64,000 nucleotides of DNA, from positions 15,373-79,372 of the forward strand of contig CAUQTV010000015.1 of the NCBI GenBank assembly GCA_963521185.1. The letters are read 5' to 3'. The notes under the pieces are model-generated. The model ran no database searches, was not told where the DNA came from, and worked only from the letters and a program-made list of their open reading frames with translations. Positions 1 to 8,075 of this stretch are shown piece after piece (the stretch's first letter is position 1; the number at the start of each line of letters is the position of its first letter). The translations under genes were made by a program, and so were the position numbers. Origin of the DNA: Enterobacter_D sp963521185 (lineage in GTDB: Bacteria; Pseudomonadota; Gammaproteobacteria; Enterobacterales; Enterobacteriaceae).

Positions 1-282
1 GTAGTCTTCCTGGTCGCCACAGCCGAACAGCGCCACCAGTTTGCCGTTGAAGTCGACCTCTTCCAGCGTCGGGAAGAAATCATCCCAGTCACACTGCGCT
101 TCACCGTAATACCAGGTCGGGATACCCAGCAGCAGGATGTCGTAGCCGTCGAGATCTTCTTTGCTGCTCTTGGCAATGTCATGCACGTCGGCAACGTCTT
201 TACCAAGCTGCTTTTGGATCATCTTCGCGATATTTTCGGTGTTACCAGTGTCGCTGCCGAAAAAAATGCCTGTGATTGCCAT
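1..282 (-). CDS. fldA: Flavodoxin 1, N-terminal part (runs off the window)
   Basis: Only the first 94 codons are in the window; the gene continues beyond base 1. The start is ATG at 282, preceded by AGAGG. The protein begins MAITGIFFGSDTGNTENIAK, which carries the flavodoxin FMN-phosphate loop (SDTGNT, about residues 10-15), followed by the IPTWYYGE loop around residue 54 that contacts the flavin. Flavodoxin is a cytoplasmic one-electron carrier; in enterobacteria it reduces pyruvate formate-lyase activase, MetH, IspG/IspH and biotin synthase. ybfE lies 150 bases upstream on the same strand, as in E. coli. The identification is firm; the C-terminus cannot be checked. Confidence 0.96.
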   Translation of the reverse strand, partial: MAITGIFFGSDTGNTENIAKMIQKQLGKDVADVHDIAKSSKEDLDGYDILLLGIPTWYYGEAQCDWDDFFPTLEEVDFNGKLVALFGCGDQEDY

Positions 283-432
283 GAGTAAAATAACCTCTTG
301 AAACTTAATGAAATGGTGGTGGCACATTGCCCACGGATAAGGGCAATGATAGCAGAACAGAGAAGCGCGCGGAAACAGCAATCGCCTCAGACTGCACTCT
401 GTGCTACATGAATGTGAGATTTGTAGGGATTT

Positions 433-726
433 TCAGACGATCCCCTGGTCATGCAACGCTTTTAGCTGGGTCAGCAGCAGTTCTTCAATCAGTTCGCTGC
501 GGCTGATTTCGCGGGCATCGGCCAGTTCGTTCAACGCGTCAACCGCGTCTGCATTCAGTTTCAGTTCGACGCGTTTGAGGCCACGAACTTTATCGCGTTT
601 AAGCTGATTACGCTTATTAATGCGCAATTGTTCGTCGCGTGAGAGCGGATTCGTTTTCGGTCTTCCCGGCCGACGCTCATTCGCGAACAGATCTATTGTC
701 GTACGGTCCGTTTGTTCTTTAGCCAT
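433..726 (-). CDS. ybfE: YbfE, LexA-regulated family small basic protein
   Basis: A 97-residue, highly charged protein starting MAKEQTDRTTIDLFANERRP. It has a proline/arginine-rich N-terminal stretch (RRPGRPKTNP), a basic middle, and a C-terminal helical segment (RVELKLNADAVDALNELADA, about residues 52-71) resembling a ribbon-helix-helix fold. This is the protein called YbfE (CopB-like) in E. coli, where it is induced in the SOS response; its molecular role is not known. It sits between ybfF and fldA on one strand. The LexA site that E. coli has at this place appears degraded here (see the entry at 848). Recognised from overall sequence and context; function not inferred. Confidence 0.93.
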   Translation of the reverse strand: MAKEQTDRTTIDLFANERRPGRPKTNPLSRDEQLRINKRNQLKRDKVRGLKRVELKLNADAVDALNELADAREISRSELIEELLLTQLKALHDQGIV

Positions 727-847
727 GATTTAGAGTGACTTCGGGGGAAAAACACGCTGCCAGAGAGTAGCCCTGAGCAATTAGCGCGCCATCATACATC
801 AGGGAGCGGGGGACGCCAACGACCGGGCGCGTCGTGGCGCTCGGTCG

Positions 848-863
848 CCGGGTTTTTAATCAA
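848..863 (-). promoter_or_regulatory. Degenerate LexA-box-like sequence upstream of ybfE
   Basis: On the minus strand the sequence TTGATTAAAAACCCGG overlaps the ybfF stop codon and lies about 120 bases upstream of ybfE. From memory, the E. coli ybfE LexA site is CTG-ATTAAAAACC-CAG at the same place. The ten-base core is kept here, but the outer triplets read TTG and CGG instead of the CTG and CAG that LexA needs. The likeness of the core is seen; the loss of LexA binding is inference. Confidence 0.4.
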
Positions 864-1630
864 CGCGCGTCGTTAAGGTAGCGGCGAATGGCCCGCAATA
901 CCGCCTCTGGTTTCTCAGCGTGTACCCAATGACCGGCTCCGGCAATCACATGCGCGCGCGCCTGCGGGAATTGCGCCAGCAGCGCATCACGATACGCCTC
1001 GGTCACATAGGGTGAATGTCCACCACGCACAAAGAGGGCGGGCTTGTCCCACGCCGGAACCTCTTGCCAGCCGACGATATGGGCGTACTGCTCCCACAGC
1101 ACCGGCACGTTAAAGCGCCACTCACCGTCAACGAAAGATTTCAGCAAAAACTGCACCACGCCTTCTTCATCCAGCTGTTCGCGCAGAACGGCTGCCGCCT
1201 GCTGGCGGGTGGACACGTTCGCGTCGGTCACGGCATTAATCGCGGCAAAAATCTCATCATGACGGCGGACCTGATAATCCACCGGCGCAATATCAATCGC
1301 CACCAGCCGATCGATGCGTTCAGGTGCCAGCGCGGTTAACGCCATCACCGCTTTGCCGCCCATCGAATGCCCAATAAAGGTGGCTTTTTCAATACCATGC
1401 GCGTCCAGCGTGTCGAGCAGATCCTGAGCCATCGCCGGGTAATTCATCTCCGGGGCGCGGGGTGAAAGACCGTGGTTGCGCATATCGACCTGAATGATAT
1501 CGTGGTCATTCACCAGGTCACGCGCCAGCACGCCGAGGTTGTCCAGACTGCCAAAAAGACCGTGAACGAGGACGATGGGAGAATTGTTGTGCAGATGTTG
1601 TGCAGTTTGCGCTCGGGTATTCATTTTCAT
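860..1630 (-). CDS. ybfF: YbfF acyl-CoA/short-chain esterase, alpha/beta hydrolase
   Basis: A 256-residue alpha/beta-hydrolase. The oxyanion-hole motif HGLFGS is at about residues 23-28, the nucleophile elbow GHSMGG at 87-92 (Ser89), and the catalytic His in GAGHWVHAEKP near residue 235. E. coli YbfF hydrolyses short-chain acyl esters and malonyl-/palmitoyl-CoA in vitro; the physiological substrate is not established. It is cytoplasmic, with no signal peptide. The gene is divergent from seqA (about 180 bases between starts) and followed by ybfE. The start MKMNTRAQTA agrees with the family. A short GC-rich hairpin after the stop (around 818-857) may attenuate read-through into ybfE. Confidence 0.96.
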   Translation of the reverse strand: MKMNTRAQTAQHLHNNSPIVLVHGLFGSLDNLGVLARDLVNDHDIIQVDMRNHGLSPRAPEMNYPAMAQDLLDTLDAHGIEKATFIGHSMGGKAVMALTALAPERIDRLVAIDIAPVDYQVRRHDEIFAAINAVTDANVSTRQQAAAVLREQLDEEGVVQFLLKSFVDGEWRFNVPVLWEQYAHIVGWQEVPAWDKPALFVRGGHSPYVTEAYRDALLAQFPQARAHVIAGAGHWVHAEKPEAVLRAIRRYLNDAR

Positions 1631-1812
1631 GGCAAAGTTCTTTTTTTCGCTCGCAAGGGTTAGGGTATTATGTTGACCATTCTGCCGCCCGGCTGCAAGG
1701 GGTCGATTTATCCGACTTTTGCCGTCCTTCTGGCTTGACGCTATCCGCTGTTGAGATTTGACCTTATAATCTCAATGACTTGTATTCAGATAAGATACTT
1801 CACTGGATTAAG

Positions 1813-2355
1813 ATGAAAACGATCGAAGTTGATGATGAACTCTATAGCTACATTGCCGGCCACACCAAACACATTGGTGAGAGTGCATCGGACATTTTAC
1901 GGCGCATGTTGAAATTTTCCGCCGCCTCAAAGCCTGCCACCGCCGCGCCGAAAGACGCTGCCCCGGTTATCGTTACCGCGGATGCCAAACCGGCGAACAC
2001 TGCAAAAGATAAGGTCCGTGCCATGCGCGAACTGCTGCTTTCTGACGAATATGCCGATCAGAAAAGAGCCGTTAATCGTTTCATGCTGGTGCTGTCTACA
2101 CTTTATTCATTAGATGCAAAAGCCTTTGCGGACGCGACGGAGTCCTTACACGGTCGCACGCGCGTCTACTTTGCCAGCAACGAGCACACGCTGCTGCAAA
2201 ACGGCAATCAGACCAAGCCCAAAGAAGTGCCAGGCACGCCTTACTGGGTGATTACGAATACCAACACGGGTCGTAAATGCAGCATGATTGAACACATCAT
2301 GCAGTCGATGCAATTCCCGGCGGAATTGATTGAAAAGGTTTGCGGCACTATTTAA
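1813..2355 (+). CDS. seqA: SeqA, negative modulator of replication initiation
   Basis: A 180-residue protein that binds hemimethylated GATC sites, sequesters oriC after initiation and organises newly replicated DNA. The N-terminal oligomerisation helix-strand (MKTIEVDDELYSYIAGHTKH, residues 1-20) is followed by a variable Ala/Pro/Lys linker (about 40-70) and the C-terminal DNA-binding domain. That domain contains TRVYFA, NTNTGRKC and the terminal helix MQFPAELIEKVCGTI. The reading frame is open from 1780, but ATG 1813 gives the conserved N-terminus. The linker is the least conserved part. pgm starts 24 bases downstream, consistent with co-transcription as in E. coli. Confidence 0.97.
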   Translation: MKTIEVDDELYSYIAGHTKHIGESASDILRRMLKFSAASKPATAAPKDAAPVIVTADAKPANTAKDKVRAMRELLLSDEYADQKRAVNRFMLVLSTLYSLDAKAFADATESLHGRTRVYFASNEHTLLQNGNQTKPKEVPGTPYWVITNTNTGRKCSMIEHIMQSMQFPAELIEKVCGTI

Positions 2356-2379
2356 TCCTTGCAGAAGAAGGACCAGGCA

Positions 2380-4020
2380 ATGGCCAACCACCCACGTGCA
2401 GGGCAGCCTGCACAACAGAGCGATCTGATTAACGTCGCCCAGCTAACGGCGCAGTATTACGTACTGAAGCCGGATGTCGGGAATGCAGAACACGCGGTCA
2501 AGTTCGGGACCTCGGGGCACCGTGGCAGCGCAGCCCGTCACAGCTTTAACGAGCCGCACATTCTGGCGATTGCTCAGGCGATTGCGGAAGATCGTGCGAA
2601 GAATGGCATTACCGGTCCGTGCTATGTGGGTAAAGACACCCACGCGCTCTCCGAGCCGGCGTTTATTTCGGTGCTGGAAGTGCTGGCGGCAAACGGCGTG
2701 GACATTATTGTGCAGGACAATAACGGCTATACGCCGACCCCTGCCGTGTCGAACGCGATCCTTGAGCACAATAAAAAGGGTGGCGCTCAGGCGGACGGTA
2801 TCGTGATTACGCCGTCGCATAACCCGCCGGACGACGGTGGCATTAAATACAACCCGCCAAACGGTGGCCCGGCCGATACCAACGTCACCAAAGTGGTGGA
2901 AGATCGCGCTAACCAACTGCTGGCAAACGGTCTGCAAGGCGTGAAGCGCATCTCCCTTGATGAGGCGATGGCCTCCGGTCATGTGAAAGAGCAGGACCTG
3001 GTGCAGCCGTTTATCGAAGGCCTGGCGCAGATCGTCGATATGGCGGCTATTCAGAAAGCTGGCCTCAAGCTGGGCGTTGATCCGCTCGGTGGCTCCGGCA
3101 TTGAATACTGGCAGCGCATTGCCGACTTCTACAAGCTGGATTTGACCATCGTGAACGATCACGTGGATCAGACCTTCCGCTTTATGCACCTCGACAAAGA
3201 CGGCGCGATCCGCATGGACTGCTCCTCCGAGTGCGCAATGGCGGGCCTGCTGGCCCTGCGCGATAAATTTGACCTCGCGTTTGCCAACGATCCGGATTAC
3301 GACCGTCACGGCATCGTCACCCCTGCGGGACTGATGAACCCGAACCACTATCTGGCGGTGGCGATTAACTACCTGTTCCAGCACCGTCCACAGTGGGGCA
3401 AAGACGTTGCCGTTGGCAAAACCCTTGTGTCCTCAGCGATGATTGACCGCGTGGTCAACGATCTGGGCCGCAAGCTGGTTGAAGTTCCGGTCGGTTTTAA
3501 ATGGTTTGTCGACGGCCTGTTTGACGGCAGCTTCGGTTTTGGTGGCGAAGAGAGCGCCGGGGCCTCGTTCCTGCGTTTCGATGGCACGCCGTGGTCCACG
3601 GACAAAGACGGCATCATCATGTGCCTGCTGGCGGCTGAAATCACCGCGGTCACCGGTAAAAACCCGCAGCAGCATTATGACGAACTGGCTGAGCGCTTTG
3701 GTGCGCCGAGCTATAACCGTCTGCAAGCGGGGGCAACGTCCGCTCAGAAAGCCGCGCTGTCTAAGCTGTCGCCGGAAATGGTGAGCGCCGACACACTGGC
3801 GGGTGATCCGATCACCGCACGTCTGACGGCAGCACCGGGCAACGGCGCGTCCATTGGCGGCCTGAAAGTGATGACCGCTAACGGCTGGTTCGCGGCGCGT
3901 CCGTCGGGCACCGAAGACGCCTACAAAATTTACTGCGAAAGCTTCCTCGGTGAAGAGCACCGTTTGCGCATTGAGAAAGAAGCGGTAGAGATTGTCAGCG
4001 AAGTGCTGAAAAACGCGTAA
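2380..4020 (+). CDS. pgm: Phosphoglucomutase (alpha-D-glucose phosphate-specific)
   Basis: A 546-residue cytoplasmic enzyme interconverting glucose-1-phosphate and glucose-6-phosphate. It feeds UDP-glucose, glycogen, trehalose and LPS precursor synthesis. The phosphoserine loop TPSHNPP is at residues 144-150 (Ser146), the Mg-binding loop DPDYDRHG around residue 305, the sugar-binding GGEESAGASF around 388, and the phosphate-binding RPSGTEDAYK near the C-terminus. Length equals E. coli Pgm. The frame is open from 2359, but ATG 2380 matches the family N-terminus MANHPRAGQP. It is followed by a REP-like repeat and a terminator shared with convergent potE. Confidence 0.98.
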   Translation: MANHPRAGQPAQQSDLINVAQLTAQYYVLKPDVGNAEHAVKFGTSGHRGSAARHSFNEPHILAIAQAIAEDRAKNGITGPCYVGKDTHALSEPAFISVLEVLAANGVDIIVQDNNGYTPTPAVSNAILEHNKKGGAQADGIVITPSHNPPDDGGIKYNPPNGGPADTNVTKVVEDRANQLLANGLQGVKRISLDEAMASGHVKEQDLVQPFIEGLAQIVDMAAIQKAGLKLGVDPLGGSGIEYWQRIADFYKLDLTIVNDHVDQTFRFMHLDKDGAIRMDCSSECAMAGLLALRDKFDLAFANDPDYDRHGIVTPAGLMNPNHYLAVAINYLFQHRPQWGKDVAVGKTLVSSAMIDRVVNDLGRKLVEVPVGFKWFVDGLFDGSFGFGGEESAGASFLRFDGTPWSTDKDGIIMCLLAAEITAVTGKNPQQHYDELAERFGAPSYNRLQAGATSAQKAALSKLSPEMVSADTLAGDPITARLTAAPGNGASIGGLKVMTANGWFAARPSGTEDAYKIYCESFLGEEHRLRIEKEAVEIVSEVLKNA

Positions 4021-4040
4021 GTGCTGTTCGGGGGCGGGCT

Positions 4041-4080
4041 GATGCCCTCACCCCGGCCCTCTCCCACGGGGAGAGGGAGA
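4041..4080. repeat. REP-like palindromic repeat, copy A
   Basis: A GC-rich imperfect palindrome: CCCTCACCCCGGCCCTCTCC followed by a short loop and GGAGAGGG. The same element recurs at 23391 (inverted), 28631 and 28704. All copies lie between genes near transcription ends, as REP/BIME elements do. It sits between pgm and the terminator shared with potE. Confidence 0.8.
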
Positions 4081-4088
4081 AAACACTA

Positions 4089-4123
4089 AAAACGGCAACC
4101 TTCGGGCTGCCGTTTTGCTTTTA
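4089..4123. terminator. Bidirectional rho-independent terminator between pgm and potE
   Basis: AAAACGGCAACC, a TTCG tetraloop, then GGCTGCCGTTTTGCTTTT. The stem has one A-C mismatch and is flanked by A-runs on the left and T-runs on the right, so it can serve both convergent genes. Confidence 0.85.
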
Positions 4124-4124
4124 C

Positions 4125-5438
4125 CTAACTATGCCTATCCTTCAACTCAAACCTCGGTGACACCAGCCCGTACAGCGTCCAGCCCATAAAGGTCACCATC
4201 GCGCCATACAGCATCGCTTCCTGTCCGGAGGAGTAGAGCGCGTAGAAGCTGTAAAGCGCCCCCAACAGCGCTACGAGGTTGGCAATTTTCGCTTTGTGCG
4301 GATCGACCTTCGCCACTTTCTGAATAATCACCAGCGCCGCCATCGACAGAATATACGGGATAATGTTGGTCACCACCGCCAGATTCACCAGCACGTTGAA
4401 CTGCTTATTCAGCGACGGGCTGATGGTCATTAGCGCCAGCCCACTCTGGATAATCACAATCGTCAGCATGCCTTTCACCGGGGCGTCCGCGCGGTTAAGC
4501 GCTGAGAACACTTTCGGAAAGTAGCCCTCGTCCGCCGAGGATTTGAACACCTGCGCAATGGTGAACTGCCACCCCAGCAGCGAGCCGCAGCAGGACATCA
4601 CCATCAGCCCCATAATCACTTTCCCGACGGTGGGGGTAAACATCTGCGAAAAGGCCAGACCAAAGGGCGCGGTGGAGTTTGCCAGATCCATGTTTGGCAC
4701 AATTCCCGCAATCACATTGGTCGAAACGATATAAATCACCGCTGCCCCCAGCGTTCCGCCCATCACCGCAATTGGCACGTTGCGCTCCGGGTTTTCCACG
4801 ACGTCGGTATTCGCACAGGCCGATTCCAGCCCCAAAAACGCCCACAGCGTCATGGCGATGGAGGAGCCGACCGCATCAAAAAACGGCACGCTGTGCGGAT
4901 TCCAGGACTGGGCGTACAGTGCCGGGCTAAACCAGAACCAGCCAATCACCGACAGACCCATCACCGGGATGATCACCCCCCAGATGGTAATGCTGCTGAG
5001 CTGGCCGGTAATGCGCGCGCCGCCGAAATTCGCCACCGTGCATATCCACAGCACGCAAATGGTGGCAATCCCGATTTGCACCGGGCTTAAGCTTGCGCCC
5101 AGCAGTTCGCTGCCATACCCCACGGCGGAGATGGCAATCGCCACGTTGGCAATGAGCAGCGACACGCCATAGGTGTAGTTCGCCATAAAGTTGCCGGACT
5201 TGCCGAAAGCGTACTCGGCATAGCCGCCCATGCCGCCGGATTTGCGGCTGAACATGCCGCACTTGGCAAATGCCCAGGCCAGCGCCGTTGAACCCACCGC
5301 CGTGACCAGCCAGGAGATAATCGAGAGGGTGCCGACTTCCGCCAGCTTGGTCGGCAGCATAATGATCCCGGAGCCCATCATGTTGACCATCGTCAGAATG
5401 GTGAGTTGAACGACGCCCATTTTGTTGGATTTGCTCAT
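4125..5438 (-). CDS. potE: Putrescine/ornithine antiporter PotE
   Basis: A 437-residue inner-membrane APC-superfamily transporter with about 12 hydrophobic segments. The first, after MSKSNKMGVVQLTILTMVNM, contains the family MGSGI substrate-binding glycine motif near residue 22. It exchanges external ornithine for putrescine made by SpeF, which consumes protons and raises internal pH. The start at 5438 is set by the family N-terminus; the frame is open to 5495. Its ATG overlaps the speF stop in an ATGA quartet (5438-5435), implying translational coupling. The GFGLESACAN-type segment typical of the subfamily (AFLGLESACANT) is present around residue 207. Confidence 0.97.
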   Translation of the reverse strand: MSKSNKMGVVQLTILTMVNMMGSGIIMLPTKLAEVGTLSIISWLVTAVGSTALAWAFAKCGMFSRKSGGMGGYAEYAFGKSGNFMANYTYGVSLLIANVAIAISAVGYGSELLGASLSPVQIGIATICVLWICTVANFGGARITGQLSSITIWGVIIPVMGLSVIGWFWFSPALYAQSWNPHSVPFFDAVGSSIAMTLWAFLGLESACANTDVVENPERNVPIAVMGGTLGAAVIYIVSTNVIAGIVPNMDLANSTAPFGLAFSQMFTPTVGKVIMGLMVMSCCGSLLGWQFTIAQVFKSSADEGYFPKVFSALNRADAPVKGMLTIVIIQSGLALMTISPSLNKQFNVLVNLAVVTNIIPYILSMAALVIIQKVAKVDPHKAKIANLVALLGALYSFYALYSSGQEAMLYGAMVTFMGWTLYGLVSPRFELKDRHS

Positions 5439-7633
5439 AATATTTCTCCTTTCAGCAGGTCGCTTTGTGGCGCAGGTTGCGCGATGACGTGGCACATCAC
5501 TCGCTTGCGGCCGTCGATCTCGTCGAGATAAACGCCCTGCAATTCAGGCGCGAAGCCCGGCAGCAGATTGATGCCTTCCTCCAGGGCGGCAAAGTAGTGC
5601 AGCACCGGGCCGCCCCAGACTTCACCGGGTACAACGCACAGCACGCCCGGCGGATAAGGCAGCGCGCCTTCGGCGGCAATGCGCCCTTCGGCATCGTTCA
5701 GTGACACCAGCTCGACCTCGCCACGAATAAAGGCGTAATTCGCCTGCTGCGGCCCCATTAACACGCGGGGGAAGGAGGCGTTGCGGAACATCTCTTTTTG
5801 CAGCTGTTTAACATTGTTGCGGGCATACAAATCATGCATCTCCTGGCACAGCTGTCGCAGTGTGTATCCGGCGTAGCGTTGCTGATGCTGCTTCCACAGC
5901 GAAGGCAGCACCGCGCTTAGCGGCGCATCGCTCTCCAGCAATTTCTCAAACTGCACCAGTTGCGCCACCAGTTGCTGGAGTTTGCCCATGCCTTCCGCCG
6001 GGGTGAGCAGGAAGAGGATCGAGTTCAAATCGCATTTTTCCGGCACGATGCCCTGTTCGCGCAGGTAGTTCGCCAGAATGGTCGCCGGCACACCAAAGTC
6101 GTCATACTCGCCGGTGCGGGCGTTGATCCCAGGCGTGGTCAGCAGCAGCTTGCAGGGATCGACAAAGTATTGATGCGGGGCGTAGCCTTCAAAGGCGTGC
6201 CAGCTCTCGCCCGGTACAAAGTGGAAGAAGCGCAGATCGTTGGCGATTTCCGGCGTTTCGAATGTTTCCCACGGGCGACCCTCTACCGTCGCCGGGATAA
6301 ACGGGCGAATGTGTTTGCAGTTTTGCAGGATCAGTTTGCGGGCATCGATGCCCTGTTCGACACAGCGCATCCACATGCGCTTGCCGCTTTCGCCTTCGTG
6401 CATGCGGGCGTTGACGTCGAGGGATGCAAACAGCGGATAAAACGGGCTGGTGGAGGCGTGCATCATAAACGCGTTATTCAGACGCTTATGCGGCACATAG
6501 CGCGGCTGGCCTTTGATATGACTGTCTTTTTTATGGATCTGCGAGGTCTGTGAAAAGCCCGCCTGCTGCTTATGCACCGACTGGGTCACCAGAATCCCCG
6601 GATCGTCAGCGTTTAGCGTTAACAGCAGCGGCGAGCAGTCGGCCATCATCGGAATAAACTGTTCATAGCCGACCCATGCCGAGTCGAACAGAATGTAATC
6701 GCAAAGATGGCCAATATTATCCACTACCTGACGAGCGTTATAAACGGTGCCGTCGTAGGTGCCAAGCTGGATCACCGCCAGGCGGAACGGGCGCGGCTGG
6801 TGCAGATGGCGGGGAGAGACCTCCTCAATCCGCGCGCGCAAATAGCCTTCGTCGAAACAGTGTGCGTCGATGCCGCCAATAAACCCGTAGGGGTTACGGG
6901 CGGTTTCCAGATACACCGGCGTCGCGCCCGCCTGAATCAACGCGCCGTGGTGATTAGATTTGTGGTTATTGCGGTCAAACAGCACCAAATCGCCGGGCGC
7001 GAGCAGGGCGTTTAACACCACTTTGTTGGCGGACGACGTGCCGTTAAGCACAAAATAGGTTTTATCGGCATTAAACACCTTTGCCGCGTGCTGCTGAGCA
7101 AGGCAGGGCGCGCCTTCGTGGATCAATAAATCGCCCATCGCCACATCGGCGTTGCACAGATCGGCGCGAAACAGCGTCTCTCCGAAGAAATCGACGAATT
7201 GATTACCGGCAGGATGGCGGCGGAAAAACTGCCCGCCCTGATGCCCGGGGCAGTCGAACGCGCTGTTTCCCTGCTTCACGTAATCCACCAGCGCGCTGAA
7301 AAACGGCGGGCGCAGCGCTCGCTCATACTTCAGCGCGGCGGCTTCAAGCTGGCGACCGTAAAAATCACTGCACGTCCCGGCATCCTCAAATACGCCCTGA
7401 ATGCGCGCCAGATAGTCGGCGGGAACAAATTCACTGTCGTGACTGGCCACGAAAAGGGGAATACCAAAGCCGGTTTCTTCGATCTCTTCAATAATGCCTT
7501 TGTGAATGTCGTTAATCGACAGCACCACCGCCGCGACATCCCGGTAATCGGTATCGACAATATTAATCACTTCCCGGTGCGTAGAGAAACAGTCGGGACA
7601 GGCGCGGCTGGCCGCAATTTTTAATTGTTGCAT
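5435..7633 (-). CDS. speF: Inducible ornithine decarboxylase SpeF
   Basis: A 732-residue fold-type I PLP-dependent decarboxylase, the same length as E. coli SpeF, converting ornithine to putrescine and CO2. An N-terminal wing domain (about 1-105) precedes the PLP domain. The PLP lysine is in SVHKQQAGFSQTSQ, around residue 355, and the cofactor-stacking region NGTSSANK is near 198. The C-terminal domain ends LLKGEIL. It is translationally coupled to potE. The 139-base spacer between speFL and speF is long, fitting attenuation control by the leader peptide. Acid, anaerobic and ornithine induction is known for E. coli and inferred here. Confidence 0.98.
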   Translation of the reverse strand: MQQLKIAASRACPDCFSTHREVINIVDTDYRDVAAVVLSINDIHKGIIEEIEETGFGIPLFVASHDSEFVPADYLARIQGVFEDAGTCSDFYGRQLEAAALKYERALRPPFFSALVDYVKQGNSAFDCPGHQGGQFFRRHPAGNQFVDFFGETLFRADLCNADVAMGDLLIHEGAPCLAQQHAAKVFNADKTYFVLNGTSSANKVVLNALLAPGDLVLFDRNNHKSNHHGALIQAGATPVYLETARNPYGFIGGIDAHCFDEGYLRARIEEVSPRHLHQPRPFRLAVIQLGTYDGTVYNARQVVDNIGHLCDYILFDSAWVGYEQFIPMMADCSPLLLTLNADDPGILVTQSVHKQQAGFSQTSQIHKKDSHIKGQPRYVPHKRLNNAFMMHASTSPFYPLFASLDVNARMHEGESGKRMWMRCVEQGIDARKLILQNCKHIRPFIPATVEGRPWETFETPEIANDLRFFHFVPGESWHAFEGYAPHQYFVDPCKLLLTTPGINARTGEYDDFGVPATILANYLREQGIVPEKCDLNSILFLLTPAEGMGKLQQLVAQLVQFEKLLESDAPLSAVLPSLWKQHQQRYAGYTLRQLCQEMHDLYARNNVKQLQKEMFRNASFPRVLMGPQQANYAFIRGEVELVSLNDAEGRIAAEGALPYPPGVLCVVPGEVWGGPVLHYFAALEEGINLLPGFAPELQGVYLDEIDGRKRVMCHVIAQPAPQSDLLKGEIL

Positions 7634-7772
7634 GAGAAATCCTTTTTTACAGGTAATCGTTATCCCTCAATTCCCGTTAGCGGAATTGATATAAATTTTG
7701 CATGCACGAGTTCGCTGGAATAATTCCCAGTGCTAGCGTGGTTATATTTTTATTGGACGTGCGGAAACCCGC

Positions 7773-7877
7773 TTATCGGGCGTTAACGAAGTGAAAATCA
7801 AAGATATTGCGGTCGGCGAACATCATGATGTGCGTGATTCGCCGGATATGCGGCATGAAACGATTGTTATTTTCCAT
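7773..7877 (-). CDS. speFL: SpeFL ornithine-sensing leader peptide
   Basis: A 34-codon ORF on the minus strand, starting ATG at 7877 with AAAGGG seven bases upstream and ending TAA at 7775-7773. It encodes MENNNRFMPHIRRITHIMMF followed by ADRNIFDFHFVNAR. This is clearly the arginine-rich leader described in E. coli and Salmonella (also orf34), including HIRRxTHIM and the C-terminal RNxFDFHFxNAR. In those species ornithine is captured in the exit tunnel of the translating ribosome, which stalls and prevents rho-dependent termination ahead of speF. Small GC hairpins follow the stop (CCCGATAAGCGGG, GCGGGTTTCCGC). The gene lies 139 bases before speF. Too short for routine ORF calling. Confidence 0.95.
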   Translation of the reverse strand: MENNNRFMPHIRRITHIMMFADRNIFDFHFVNAR

Positions 7878-8075
7878 ACATGATCCCTTTCATCATTGAA
7901 AGCGTGGTCATTTTATCTGTGAATGGCGCATAAACTGTGAGGATGATCTACTAAACAGTCGAGAATCAAAAATAATTAGTCGGTTTTTATGCATAACGCA
8001 GGGCGGATCACTGTGCGTCCGAGCGCCAGGCTTTTGACGGCCAGTTAATGTGAGAAATAAGAGGGGGAATAGAAA
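7878..8075 (-). other. Intergenic region kdpE to speFL, likely speF promoter
   Basis: About 200 AT-rich bases between the kdpE stop and the speFL start. On the minus strand a GATAAAAT stretch about 40 bases upstream of speFL could be a -10 element, with no clear -35. No convincing intrinsic terminator for kdpE was found. Nothing else is recognised. Confidence 0.4.
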
